Shown here: in pieces, positions 1 through 8,098 of the stretch
Numbering within the stretch: the stretch's first letter is position 1
Layout: the number at the start of each line of letters is the position of its first letter
NCBI RefSeq assembly: GCF_001613145.1
Contig: NZ_BDBU01000039.1
Coordinates: 1 to 64,000 of the forward strand
Origin: Nocardia jejuensis NBRC 103114
GTDB taxonomy: Bacteria > Actinomycetota > Actinomycetes > Mycobacteriales > Mycobacteriaceae
DNA: 64,000 nucleotides
Reading direction: 5' to 3'
The notes under the pieces: model-generated
The model's input: only the letters and a program-made list of their open reading frames with translations
What the model was told of the DNA's origin: nothing
Databases searched by the model: none
Position numbers and translations under genes: made by a program

Positions 1-1
1 C

Positions 2-460
2 CCGGGATTCCTGACCGAGGAGCGGAACCTGGTGCGCAACGTGTTCCTCACCCCGGGGTGCTGCAATGCCTACGCATCGACCGAGCAGGAGCATCTGGCT
101 CGCATGGTCGGCTATCTGCGCGCGGCCTACGTGAAGCACCTGCAGGATCCGGAATGGTGCGCATTCGTCGACGAAATGTGCTCCGAGAGTGAACAATTCG
201 CCACCATGTGGGCGCGAAACGATGTCGCGGTACCGGTCGGCCGCACCCGCCGGATCCACAATCTCGCGGTCGGCGAGATCGAGATGGTGATGACCTCGAT
301 GTCGTTGCCGTCCATCGCCGGTGCGTGGTTGCAGGTGTGGACACCGGCGGGCGAGATCGGCTGGGAGCGTCTGCGCCGTCTGCTCGCGATGACCGAACAT
401 GAGCGGAACGCTTCGTGGCAGGAGCATGTACGCCGATATCACGGCGGTGTTCCCGCCTGA
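2..460 (+). CDS. XRE-family regulator with MmyB-like ligand-binding domain (C-terminal part)
   Basis: Only the last 152 residues are in the window. The frame is open from base 2, so the N-terminal helix-turn-helix lies upstream. The visible part fits the MmyB-like ligand-binding domain: it opens with LTEERNLVRNVFLTPG, has the E-WCAFVDEM stretch, and contains the PVGRTRRIHNLAVGEIEM region, where the family has a conserved R/K-x-H-P-x-VG element. Members are usually about 270-290 residues and their ligands are mostly unknown. The stop is 46 bases before the next gene, an MFS transporter on the same strand, which it could plausibly regulate. That link is inferred from position only. Confidence 0.8.
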   Translation, partial: PGFLTEERNLVRNVFLTPGCCNAYASTEQEHLARMVGYLRAAYVKHLQDPEWCAFVDEMCSESEQFATMWARNDVAVPVGRTRRIHNLAVGEIEMVMTSMSLPSIAGAWLQVWTPAGEIGWERLRRLLAMTEHERNASWQEHVRRYHGGVPA

Positions 461-506
461 GCGTTTCGCCCGCCACGGCCTGTCGAATTCGCCTACTGTG
501 CGCAGC

Positions 507-1859
507 ATGACCGAGGTTCCGGGGCAGGCGACGATCGGACAGGCGGCCGGGCGCGGGCCGGTTCTGGCATGGGGTTCGTGGGACTGCGGCGGTGCGGCGT
601 TCAACGCCGTGATCCTCACCTTCGTGTTCTCGGTGTACCTCACCGACAAGGTGGGCGAGCATCTGCCCGGCGGCATCTCCCCGAGCGCGTGGCTGGGCTG
701 GGCACTCGGACTCGCGGGCCTGGTGGTGGCGCTCACCGCCCCGGTGAGCGGTCAGTGGTTCGACGCCTCGGCCAAACGCAAACTGTCCCTTGGCGTTCTG
801 ACCTCGCTCACGGTGCTGCTGATGGCGGCCATGTTCTTCGTGCGCCAGGACTATCACTATTTGTGGTTCGGATTGCTGCTGCTGGCACTGGGTTCGGCGA
901 CCTTCGAGCTGTCCCACGTGCCGTACAACGCGATGCTGCGGCAGGTCTCCACGCCCGCGACCGTCGGCCGAGTCTCCGGATTCGGTTGGTCCATGGGCTA
1001 TTTCGGCGGCATCGTGCTGTTGCTGATCTGCTACTTCGGCTTCATCTCCGGTAAGGGCGACACCCGCGGCCTGCTCGGCATGCCGATCGACGACGGGCTC
1101 AACATCCGGCTCGTCGCGGTGGTGGCGGCGGTGTGGTTCGCGGCGTTCGCGCTGCCGCTGTTCTTCACGATTCCCGAGGTCCCGCGCACCGACGCCGATC
1201 CCGGCGCCGCGGTCTCGCCGCGCGGTCGTGGCGGCTTCCTGGGCGCGATCGTGAATTCCTACCGCGTGCTGTTCCGCGATGTGCGAGAACTGTGGCGGGT
1301 GGACCGGCGCACGGTCGGATTCCTCATGGCCAGTGCGGTTTTCCGGGACGGCCTCGCCGGTGTGTTCACCTTCGGCGCGATCCTCGCCGTGCGCGTGTAC
1401 GGCATCGCCGACGCCGACGTGCTGCTGTTCGGCATCGCCGCCAATGTCTTCGCGGCCCTGGGCGCGCTGACCGGTGGCCGTCTCGACGACCGGATCGGCC
1501 CGAAGGCGGTGATCGTCGGCTCGCTGATCGCCATGATCATTTTCGGCGCGGTCCTGCTGGTGGTCTCCGGCCCGCTCATGTTCTGGATCTTCGGCCTGCT
1601 GCTGACGGTATTCGTCGGCCCGGCGCAAGCCTCGGCCCGTTCGTTCCTGACCCGGGTCGCGCCGCCCGGGCGGGAAGGACAGCTCTTCGGGCTCTACGCC
1701 ACCACGGGGCGAGCCGTATCGTTCCTGGCCCCCATGCTTTTCGGCTTCTTCGTCTGGGCCTTCGACTCCGAACGCGCGGGGATCCTCGGCATCCTGCTCG
1801 TTCTCATCGCGGGCCTGCTGGCCCTGCTGCCGGTCCGATCGCCCAGTGCCGCAGCGTGA
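507..1859 (+). CDS. MFS transporter, UMF1 (Atg22-like) type
   Basis: A 450-residue polytopic membrane protein with about 12 hydrophobic segments. The opening motif, WGSWDCGGAAFNAVILTF at about residues 22-39, is the UMF1/Atg22-like signature (W-x-x-D-x-G-x-x-x-F). Family members are effluxers, often proposed for amino acids or other small solutes, but the substrate here cannot be read. ATG at 507 was chosen because the homologous N-terminus begins just after it; the open frame to 399 overlaps the upstream gene and looks non-coding. The gene is convergent with the TetR gene, with only 19 bases between the stop codons. Confidence 0.85.
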   Translation: MTEVPGQATIGQAAGRGPVLAWGSWDCGGAAFNAVILTFVFSVYLTDKVGEHLPGGISPSAWLGWALGLAGLVVALTAPVSGQWFDASAKRKLSLGVLTSLTVLLMAAMFFVRQDYHYLWFGLLLLALGSATFELSHVPYNAMLRQVSTPATVGRVSGFGWSMGYFGGIVLLLICYFGFISGKGDTRGLLGMPIDDGLNIRLVAVVAAVWFAAFALPLFFTIPEVPRTDADPGAAVSPRGRGGFLGAIVNSYRVLFRDVRELWRVDRRTVGFLMASAVFRDGLAGVFTFGAILAVRVYGIADADVLLFGIAANVFAALGALTGGRLDDRIGPKAVIVGSLIAMIIFGAVLLVVSGPLMFWIFGLLLTVFVGPAQASARSFLTRVAPPGREGQLFGLYATTGRAVSFLAPMLFGFFVWAFDSERAGILGILLVLIAGLLALLPVRSPSAAA

Positions 1860-1878
1860 TCGGTGTCACCGGACCGTG

Positions 1879-2487
1879 TCAAGGCTTCCAGACACCCATA
1901 CCCAGCGCGATGAGCCGAACCTGTAGGACGGCCCGGTCCACGATGCGCGGACGTTCCCGGGCTTCGGAGACCACGTAGTCGGCGATGCGATCGGCGACCG
2001 TCGAGACGATCAGGTTCGACGCGAGCTCGAGGTCGTTGGGAGACCAGGCATCGAGCGTGCGCACGCGCGAGAGGTCCACGACGAGTTCCCGGACGATGAG
2101 CTGCATCTCCACGGCGATGGCGCCGCGCAGCGCGGCCGCGCCGCCGTGCCGTTCGCGGATGAGGAAGCCCCACAGGTCGCGTCGGGTGTCCACCTGGTCG
2201 AAGACGAATCGGACGGTGGCGCCCAGGTGTGCGTTCGGGGTGCGGCGCATTTCGCGCAGCGCCAGGCGCAACTGCCGCACGCCCTCGTCGACCAGAGTGG
2301 TGCCGAGTTCGTCGAGCGAGGTGAAGTGCCGATAGAAGGCGGTGGGCACGATGCCGGCCGAGCGCGCGATCTCACGCAGGCTCAGGGCTGCGAAGCCGCG
2401 ATCCGCCGCTAGAGCGAGGGTGCCGTCCAGTAATGCCGCGCGGGTGCGTTCTTTGCGCTCGACTCTGGTGGCTGCCTGCTCGGTCAT
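1879..2487 (-). CDS. TetR-family repressor, probable regulator of the adjacent desaturase operon
   Basis: A protein of about 202 residues with an N-terminal TetR helix-turn-helix: FAALSLREIARSAGIVPTAF then YRHFTSLDEL. The rest is a helical ligand-binding domain. It is divergent from the ferredoxin reductase-desaturase pair, the arrangement of Pseudomonas desT-desCB, where a TetR protein senses acyl-CoA saturation and represses the desaturase. By analogy it may bind the inverted repeats at 2581-2609. The start is uncertain: GTG 2511 and ATG 2499 are in-frame alternatives to ATG 2487, and none has a strong ribosome-binding site. The family is clear; the function is inferred from context. Confidence 0.85.
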   Translation of the reverse strand: MTEQAATRVERKERTRAALLDGTLALAADRGFAALSLREIARSAGIVPTAFYRHFTSLDELGTTLVDEGVRQLRLALREMRRTPNAHLGATVRFVFDQVDTRRDLWGFLIRERHGGAAALRGAIAVEMQLIVRELVVDLSRVRTLDAWSPNDLELASNLIVSTVADRIADYVVSEARERPRIVDRAVLQVRLIALGMGVWKP

Positions 2488-2580
2488 TTCGATGAGCATA
2501 CAGTCGTTCACATTCAGTCCATTCGCAAACTGTCGTGTGGGTCACATGAACTGCCGGTTGAAGTGTGGGGTGTCTACCCG

Positions 2581-2609
2581 GCACACTAGTTGAGTGTACA
2601 GATGTGCAC
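2581..2609. promoter_or_regulatory. Overlapping inverted repeats, candidate TetR operator of the desaturase operon
   Basis: Two imperfect dyads overlap here. GCACACT and AGTGTAC are separated by AGTTG (2581-2599), and GTGTACA and TGTGCAC by GA (2594-2609); each has one mismatched position. They lie between the divergent TetR gene and the reductase start at 2656, the expected place for an operator. The arms are visible; binding is inferred. Confidence 0.45.
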
Positions 2610-2655
2610 CGAAATTAGGGGCGTTGCCCGGACGGCGACGCGACAGGAGGCCCGA

Positions 2656-3717
2656 ATGGCTGGACTCATCGACCTCGTGGAAAGACTGACCACACCGCAC
2701 CCCCTGGATCGCTATCTGGAGCTGGTGCACCCGACCTTCACGCTGCGCGACATGCGCGCCGAGATCACCCACGTGCGACGCGGCACCGTCGGCTCGGTGA
2801 CGCTCACCCTGCGTCCGAACCGCAGGTGGGCCGGTCATCTGGCCGGGCAGTACGTGCAGCTCGGTGTGGTCATCGACGGTGTGCGCCACACGCGCTGCTA
2901 TTCGCCGGTGAACGCGCAGGGTCGTCGGGACCGCCATATCGAGCTCACGATCAAGGCGCACCCGGGCGGTCTGGTCTCGAACTACCTGCACGAAGAGGCC
3001 ATCCCGGGCATGGTCGTCGACCTCGCCCCCGCCGCGGGCGTCTTCCATCTGCCCGAGCAGCGGCCCGAGCACGTGCTGCTGATCAGCGGCGGCAGCGGCA
3101 TCACGCCGGGGCTGTCCATGCTGCGCACCCTCGCCAACGAGAGCTACCAGGGCCGGGTGCTGTTCCTGCATTACAACCGTTCTCCCGAATGGGTGCCGCA
3201 CCGCACCGAGCTCGAGGCGATCGCCATGCAGCACGGCAATATCCAGGTCGAGTTCCGCTACCCGGAGCTGGGCACCGATCCGAACTTCGGCTACGACGAG
3301 CTCGAGCGGCTCGCGCCCTGGTTCGCATCGGCCCAGACCTACCTGTGCGGTCCCGGCGGCCTGATGAAGGCGGTGCGCACGGTCTACGAGGCCGAGCAAC
3401 TCGTCGACCGGCTGCACACCGAGGAGTTCACGCTCACCGCGGCGCCGGCCGATTCGGCCGACGTGGAGGGCGACGTCACCTTCTCCGGCAGCGCCGTCAC
3501 CACCGCCAATACCGGCGCCAGCCTGCTCGAGCAGGCCGAAGCCGCCGGCCTGACGCCGGAGTACGGCTGCCGCATGGGGATCTGCTTCTCCTGCACGGCC
3601 GTCAAGCGCAGCGGTTGCACCCGCAATATGCGCACCGGCGAACTCGATGCCGATCCCGATCAGCCCATCCAGATCTGCATCAGCGCCCCCGTCGGGGACG
3701 TCGACATCGCTATCTGA
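2656..3717 (+). CDS. Flavin/[2Fe-2S] oxidoreductase, electron donor to the acyl-CoA desaturase
   Basis: A 353-residue ferredoxin-NADP-reductase-type protein resembling M. tuberculosis Rv3230c, the partner of DesA3. Order: an FAD-binding beta barrel with RCYSPVN (about 94-100), an NADPH-binding fold with LLISGGSGITPG and the C-terminal LCGPGG, then a plant-type ferredoxin domain. Iron-sulfur cysteines are Cys305, Cys310 and Cys313 in YGCRMGICFSC, with Cys341 in QICIS as the likely fourth ligand. It passes electrons from NADPH through FAD and the cluster to the di-iron desaturase. ATG 2656 was preferred over the in-frame TTG 2590 because AGGAGG lies five bases upstream of it and the earlier codons overlap the candidate operator. 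The desaturase follows 47 bases downstream. Confidence 0.92.
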   Translation: MAGLIDLVERLTTPHPLDRYLELVHPTFTLRDMRAEITHVRRGTVGSVTLTLRPNRRWAGHLAGQYVQLGVVIDGVRHTRCYSPVNAQGRRDRHIELTIKAHPGGLVSNYLHEEAIPGMVVDLAPAAGVFHLPEQRPEHVLLISGGSGITPGLSMLRTLANESYQGRVLFLHYNRSPEWVPHRTELEAIAMQHGNIQVEFRYPELGTDPNFGYDELERLAPWFASAQTYLCGPGGLMKAVRTVYEAEQLVDRLHTEEFTLTAAPADSADVEGDVTFSGSAVTTANTGASLLEQAEAAGLTPEYGCRMGICFSCTAVKRSGCTRNMRTGELDADPDQPIQICISAPVGDVDIAI

Positions 3718-3764
3718 CCGTCGCAGTCCGACGGTCGCACCTTGTGAATTGACTAGGAGAGATC

Positions 3765-4913
3765 ATGGCAATTCTTACCGAAACTCCCCAGGGCCCGCTG
3801 GTTCTGAGCGTCGAGCAGGTCGAGGAGATCGGCCGCGAACTCGACGAGTTGCGCGCCCGCGTCGTCGCCGATCTGGGCGAGCGCGACCGCGAATACATCT
3901 ACAAGATCATCAAGGCGCAGCGCGGCTTCGAGATCGCCGGGCGCGGCCTGGCGTACCTGGGCTTCCTGCCGCCGTTCTGGCTGGCGAGCGTGGCCGCACT
4001 GAGCGTGTCGAAGATCCTCGACAATATGGAGATCGGCCACAACGTCATGCACGGCCAGTTCGACTGGATGCGTGAGCCCGGCCTGAACTCGCGGGTCTTC
4101 GAATGGGACAACGTCTGCCCGGGCGACCAGTGGCGGCACTCGCACAACTACATGCACCACACCTTCACCAACATCCACGGCATGGACCGCGACATCGGCT
4201 ACGGCGTGCTGCGGATCGACGAAGGTCAGAAGTGGAATCCGTACTACCTGGGCAACCCGGTGTACGCCACGCTGCTCATGCTCTTCTTCGAGTACGGCGT
4301 CATGCTGCACGACCTCGAGGCCGACAACATCCTCAAGGGTGAGCGCAAGTGGTCGGACCTCAAGCCGCTGCTCAAGGGGCAGGCACGCAAGGCGGGCAAG
4401 CAGGCGCTCAAGGATTACGTGATCTTCCCGGCGCTCACCGGACCGCTGTTCCTGTCCACCCTGGCCGCGAACTTCTCCGCCAATATCGTCCGCAACATCT
4501 GGGCGTACTCGATCATCTTCTGTGGTCACTTCCCGGCGGGCGTACAGACGTTCACCGAGGACGAGACCGCCGAGGAGACCCAGGGCGAGTGGTACGTGCG
4601 CCAGATGCTGGGTTCGGCGAACATCACCGGCGGCAAGCTGTTCCACATCATGTCCGGGAATCTGTCGCACCAGATCGAACACCACCTCTTCCCTGATCTG
4701 CCGGCCAACCGGTACCCGGAGATCGCTCCCACGGTGCGGGCGCTGTGCGAGAAGCACGGTCTGCCGTACAACACCGGCCGCTTCAGCAAGCAGATCGGTT
4801 CGGTCTGGGGCAAGCTCTTCAAGCTGGCACTTCCGGACTTCCTGAGGGGCAAGTCCGAGCCCTCGGGTGTTATCGTGATGCGCCGGGGGCAGGCTAGCGA
4901 AGTGGGCGTGTAA
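3765..4913 (+). CDS. desA3: Membrane fatty acyl-CoA desaturase, DesA3 type
   Basis: A 382-residue integral membrane di-iron desaturase of the linoleoyl/stearoyl-CoA group, close in layout to mycobacterial DesA3 (Rv3229c), which makes oleate from stearoyl-CoA. All three histidine boxes are present: GHNVMHG (His92, His96), HSHNYMHHTF (His125-His132) and QIEHHLFPD (His306-His307). Hydrophobic spans flank the boxes (about 62-85 and 225-250). AGGAGA lies upstream of ATG 3765. It is co-transcribed with the reductase upstream and abuts the next gene (TAA then ATG with no gap). Enzyme class is clear; delta-9 position and CoA substrate follow from the family. Confidence 0.92.
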   Translation: MAILTETPQGPLVLSVEQVEEIGRELDELRARVVADLGERDREYIYKIIKAQRGFEIAGRGLAYLGFLPPFWLASVAALSVSKILDNMEIGHNVMHGQFDWMREPGLNSRVFEWDNVCPGDQWRHSHNYMHHTFTNIHGMDRDIGYGVLRIDEGQKWNPYYLGNPVYATLLMLFFEYGVMLHDLEADNILKGERKWSDLKPLLKGQARKAGKQALKDYVIFPALTGPLFLSTLAANFSANIVRNIWAYSIIFCGHFPAGVQTFTEDETAEETQGEWYVRQMLGSANITGGKLFHIMSGNLSHQIEHHLFPDLPANRYPEIAPTVRALCEKHGLPYNTGRFSKQIGSVWGKLFKLALPDFLRGKSEPSGVIVMRRGQASEVGV

Positions 4914-5258
4914 ATGATCTCCAAATTCGAAAGCAACAAGGATCTGATCCAGGAAATGACGTCCGCCGGAGCGCGGCACGTCGGCAATATCGCCAACATC
5001 ATCACCGGAACGGTCGCCGAGGTGACCAAGGAGATCGGCGACTGGATCACCGACGCGATCGAGATGCGCGAGGCGGCCGCCGCCGCGGCGAAGGACGCGG
5101 CGGCACAGCGTGCCGCCGACGGCCTGGACGATGATCTCGACGATTCGGAAACTGTTGGGGTACAGGCTGATACGGCTGCCGAGCCGGTCGTCCGGAAAGC
5201 TTCGGCCCAGGACGAGCCGGTCATCGACGCCGAGGTCGTGTATCCCCGCGAGTTCTGA
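4914..5258 (+). CDS. Small conserved-looking protein of the desaturase operon
   Basis: A 114-residue protein of unknown function whose ATG directly follows the desaturase stop codon, so it is almost certainly translated from the same message. The first 60 residues look like an amphipathic helical segment (GARHVGNIANIITGTVAEVT). An Ala/Lys/Asp-rich stretch follows, including DDDLDDSE, then a disordered acidic tail ending PREF. No catalytic motif or signal peptide is seen. The position suggests a role in assembling or anchoring the desaturase-reductase complex, but that is only inference. It is convergent with the DUF4254 gene, 24 bases away. Confidence 0.7.
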   Translation: MISKFESNKDLIQEMTSAGARHVGNIANIITGTVAEVTKEIGDWITDAIEMREAAAAAAKDAAAQRAADGLDDDLDDSETVGVQADTAAEPVVRKASAQDEPVIDAEVVYPREF

Positions 5259-5282
5259 TCGGCCGTCGGGCCGGGGCGCGGC

Positions 5283-5879
5283 TCACCAGACCGGTAGTCG
5301 CCTGCGGTGCTGCGCCACCTCGGTGATCAGATCCTTGTAACCGTCGGCGAGTTCGGCCAGGCGAGACCACTGCAGGTGGGCCTCGGCATCCACACCGCGA
5401 TGCGGCCGATCCTCGCTGATCCGATACGGGCCGGTGCGTCGTCGCGCCCGCCCGTCGGTGCTCTTCGAATGCCGCGCGGCAGGCTCTCGGACTCCCAGAG
5501 CCTGTTGCGCGGCAACCCATTTGGCCGCCATACGATCGATCACCGCGCCCAGCGTCTCGGTATGGAGCGAGGCTCCGGTCCGGTGCGGGATGTTCACCGC
5601 CACCCAGTCGTCGATCCGGGATATCAACTCCACCCGCCGGGCGTCGATCTCCTCGACCAGACGGCTGCACTCGGCCACCCGATCCGGTGTCGCCTCCGCG
5701 GCGTGCGCCGCCTCGAGCGCCCCGTGCCTGCGTTCGTGGCATTGCACCAATTCGTGCGCTGATTCGAGTACGTCACGGTCACGGCGAACCGCGATGACGG
5801 GCTCTCGAAAGGCGCGCAGCAGCGTCGATGGCGATGGGAGCTCGACCCCGAAATCCGCTTCGGTGTAGTCGGTAGTCAT
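5283..5879 (-). CDS. DUF4254-domain protein
   Basis: A 198-residue protein matching the actinobacterial DUF4254 pattern: LPSPSTLLRAF near the N-terminus, a helical core (LVQCHERRHGALEAAH, SRLVEEIDARRVELISRIDDWV), GASLHTETLGAVIDRMAAKWVAA in the middle, and a C-terminal helix LAELADGYKDLITEVAQHRRRLP. The biochemical function is not established. ATG 5879 was chosen over the longer open frame to 6098 because GAGGGTGG lies just upstream and family similarity starts there. The extra 73 upstream codons look non-coding and cover a strong hairpin. Confidence 0.8.
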   Translation of the reverse strand: MTTDYTEADFGVELPSPSTLLRAFREPVIAVRRDRDVLESAHELVQCHERRHGALEAAHAAEATPDRVAECSRLVEEIDARRVELISRIDDWVAVNIPHRTGASLHTETLGAVIDRMAAKWVAAQQALGVREPAARHSKSTDGRARRRTGPYRISEDRPHRGVDAEAHLQWSRLAELADGYKDLITEVAQHRRRLPVW

Positions 5880-6278
5880 GTTTCCACCCTCAGCCGTTCC
5901 TGTGTGGATGCGCCAGGGCCGAGGGGGTTTCGGGGAGGGGCTCCCCTCGGCCTCGGCGCAGTCCCGCCCCTCGGAACGCACAGCCCACCACCAACGGCGC
6001 TGTGAAGATACCGGGAAATGTTTCGCGACGATGCGATGAGAAGACTGTCCGAGAATGCGGGACATATTCAGGAAAGCGCGATAGTCGAAACGGCGCAACC
6101 ATCCGGCGCGTCGTGGGGGAAGCTGCCGGAAAATCGTTATACACCATTACGACCCGGTCACATGGCCGCTGCTTTTGGTGGCTGATCGACACCTGCGCGG
6201 CCTCGGCGTGGGGCTGGTGGGGTTCGGCGCGCGGCCGCGTGGCCTGCGGCATCGCCCGGAATCAGGTTACCGAGGCTT
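5880..6278. other. Gene-free stretch upstream of the DUF4254 gene, with a hairpin
   Basis: These 399 bases hold no convincing gene. A perfect 10-bp inverted repeat, GGCCGAGGGG (5917-5926) with its complement at 5943-5952, lies in the DUF4254 leader and could form a hairpin in that transcript. The rest has lower GC (around 6000-6150), as expected of promoter DNA between divergent genes, but no clear -35/-10 pair was identified. Confidence 0.5.
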
Positions 6279-6671
6279 ATGAACAGCTACCGGTGCGGCG
6301 TGGTCGGAACACATGCCGGGTCCGGTCCATTAGCCTCGATATTCGTGCCCGCATACGCGTCCTCGCCGGAGTTAGGTTTCGGTTTCATGTTCGCGCTGGA
6401 AGACCCGGAGCGAATTGCCGAAGTCGTGCGAACTCTGATTGTTCGCCGGAGGGTGTCGGTGTTCCGCTTGGCGCACCTCTCGGACGACAACGGGCCGCCC
6501 GAACGCTATGTCGTCAACTGGGCCGCCGTCCCTCAAATCTCCGTCACGACGGCCGCGCCGAGCGTCGAGGACCTGCGTTCCAGTGGAACAATGCTGGTCA
6601 ACGCGTTTCTCGGGGAGGACGGCGAGGTGAGCCTGTACTCGGCGGACGGGAACTCGCCCCCTCAGGCATAG
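6279..6671 (+). CDS. Hypothetical protein
   Basis: A 130-residue protein with no recognised domain. It contains a hydrophobic beta-like stretch (LASIFVPAYASSPELGFGFM), a short helix (PERIAEVVRTLIVRRR) and the strand-rich RYVVNWAAVPQISVTT, ending in an acidic tail. No signal peptide or membrane span is obvious. GAGG lies just upstream of ATG 6279, so translation is plausible. It is divergent from the DUF4254 gene and precedes the 38-residue peptide gene. Codon bias is less extreme than in neighbouring genes, so this may be a fast-evolving or recently acquired gene. Confidence 0.5.
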   Translation: MNSYRCGVVGTHAGSGPLASIFVPAYASSPELGFGFMFALEDPERIAEVVRTLIVRRRVSVFRLAHLSDDNGPPERYVVNWAAVPQISVTTAAPSVEDLRSSGTMLVNAFLGEDGEVSLYSADGNSPPQA

Positions 6672-6822
6672 CGTGCCGCTATCCGTGTGGCGAGCGGCAT
6701 AGCTCGATTAAGCAATCTCTCAGCAACCGGCCAGGGCCCTGTAAGGCTGCCTCGGCATGGTGGGTCTCGTCGCCGATCGGAAATCCCGACAGGTGACGTA
6801 ATCCAACTCGAGAGGTTGATAC

Positions 6823-6939
6823 ATGATCCCCGTTATCATCGATACCGGTTCCGCTGCCCTCAACGGTCTGCTCAGCACCGGCAGCGCTGCCTTCAGCGGC
6901 ATCCTCAACACCCTCTTCACCGGTTCCTTCGGCGGCTGA
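6823..6939 (+). CDS. 38-residue hydrophobic peptide with an internal repeat
   Basis: An isolated small reading frame with the signs of a real gene. AGAGG sits seven bases before ATG 6823, and a strong terminator begins 31 bases after the stop. The peptide starts MIPVIIDT, then carries two similar 11-residue units, GSAALNGLLST and GSAAFSGILNT, and ends LFTGSFGG. The two units differ at many bases but keep the pattern, which suggests selection on the protein. It has no charged residue other than one Asp, and it is Gly/Ser/Ala/Leu-rich. It could be a membrane-active or secreted peptide, or a precursor. No known family is recognised and the function is unknown. Confidence 0.55.
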   Translation: MIPVIIDTGSAALNGLLSTGSAAFSGILNTLFTGSFGG

Positions 6940-6970
6940 TTCCCTTTCGCGCCAAAAGTTCTGCGGGACA

Positions 6971-7000
6971 ACCGCCCCGGGCATCCACACCCGGGGCGGT
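6971..7000 (+). terminator. Strong intrinsic terminator after the small peptide gene
   Basis: A perfect 11-bp stem, ACCGCCCCGGG with its complement, encloses an eight-base loop and is followed by TTTCG. It lies between the peptide gene and the convergent ABC operon, so it may end transcription from both sides. Confidence 0.8.
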
Positions 7001-7114
7001 TTCGTGCGTGCGCGGTGTCCGGCCGACGAGTGCCGGTCCGCGGGAAGCCGTGTCCCATTTCGATCACGACCAGTCGCAGGCCGTCGAAATCATCGCTGCG
7101 CGAAGCGCTTCGGC

Positions 7115-8098
7115 CTACCCCAGCGGGTTGACCGACGCCTCGTAGATGCGGCGCACGACGTCTTCGATGTCGGGTTCCTCGATGGACAGATCGCGCACCT
7201 GCGCGCGAGCCGAGACCGCGCCGAGCAACTGTGCGGCGGTGGTGGTCTCGGCGTCGAAGGCGAGCCGCTGCCGCATGCCCGCGCCCTCGCTGCCGAGCAG
7301 TGTCGCGCCCGGCAGATCGGTGAGATCCGCGGTGGGCTCGGCCAGATCGACGATCAGCACGCGATGCTCGCCGACGGTCGCGGCCAGTCCGGCCAGCGAG
7401 CCGTCGTAGACCAGCGTGCCGTGATCCACCACCAGCACGCGTTCGCACAGTCGCTCGATGTCGCCCATGTCGTGGGTGGTGAGCAGCAGGGTGGTGCCTC
7501 GCTGGGTGCGCTCGTAGCGCAGGAATTCACGTAATCGCTGCTTGGACAACACGTCCAGGCCGATGGTCGGCTCGTCCAGGATCACCAGTTCGGGCGAATG
7601 CAGTAGCGCCGCAGCGACTTCCGCGCGCATCCGCTGCCCGAGGGACAGCTGCCGCACCGGGGTGTCCAGGGTGCCGCTCATCTCGAGCTGCTCCACCAGC
7701 TCCTGGGTGCGCAGGCGCGCGGCGCGCGGCTCGAGACGGTGGATGGCCGCGAGGATCGAGAACGATTCGCGCAGTGGCAGATCCCACCACAGTTGCGATC
7801 GCTGCCCGAAGACCACGCCGATCCGCCCGGCCAGTTCGCGGCGCTGCCGGACCGGGTCCAGTCCGCAGGTGCGCAGCCGTCCGGTGGTCGGCACCAGAAT
7901 GCCGGTGATCATCTTGATGGTGGTGGACTTGCCCGCGCCGTTCGCGCCGATGTAGCCCACCGCCGCGCCCCGCTCGACGCGGAAGCTCATATCGCGCACG
8001 GCGGTCAGCAGTTCCCGCCGCCGGCGCCATCGGCCTTCTTTGCGCCGCAGCACGAAAGTGCGTGTCAGGCCTTCGATATCGATGATCGGCTGGTTCAC
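7115..8098 (-). CDS. ABC exporter ATP-binding protein (COG4586 type)
   Basis: A 327-residue ABC ATPase. Walker A is GANGAGKSTT, the signature is LSLGQ, Walker B is LVILDEPT with the catalytic Glu, and the switch His is in LLTTHD. The VFGQRSQLWWDLP stretch after Walker A is characteristic of the COG4586 group, which pairs with two ABC-2-like permeases (COG4587 and COG3694); both are encoded just upstream. GTG 8098 was chosen: AAGGAGG lies upstream and the codon overlaps the permease stop as GTGA. A much longer open frame to 8767 runs antisense through the permease and is not real. The exported substrate is unknown. Confidence 0.9.
   Translation of the reverse strand: MNQPIIDIEGLTRTFVLRRKEGRWRRRRELLTAVRDMSFRVERGAAVGYIGANGAGKSTTIKMITGILVPTTGRLRTCGLDPVRQRRELAGRIGVVFGQRSQLWWDLPLRESFSILAAIHRLEPRAARLRTQELVEQLEMSGTLDTPVRQLSLGQRMRAEVAAALLHSPELVILDEPTIGLDVLSKQRLREFLRYERTQRGTTLLLTTHDMGDIERLCERVLVVDHGTLVYDGSLAGLAATVGEHRVLIVDLAEPTADLTDLPGATLLGSEGAGMRQRLAFDAETTTAAQLLGAVSARAQVRDLSIEEPDIEDVVRRIYEASVNPLG

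Noticed and set aside
48-1628. 526-codon open frame on the minus strand
   Set aside because: Antisense to the MmyB-type and MFS genes. The product is Arg/His/Asp-rich with no domain, as expected of a GC-rich shadow frame.
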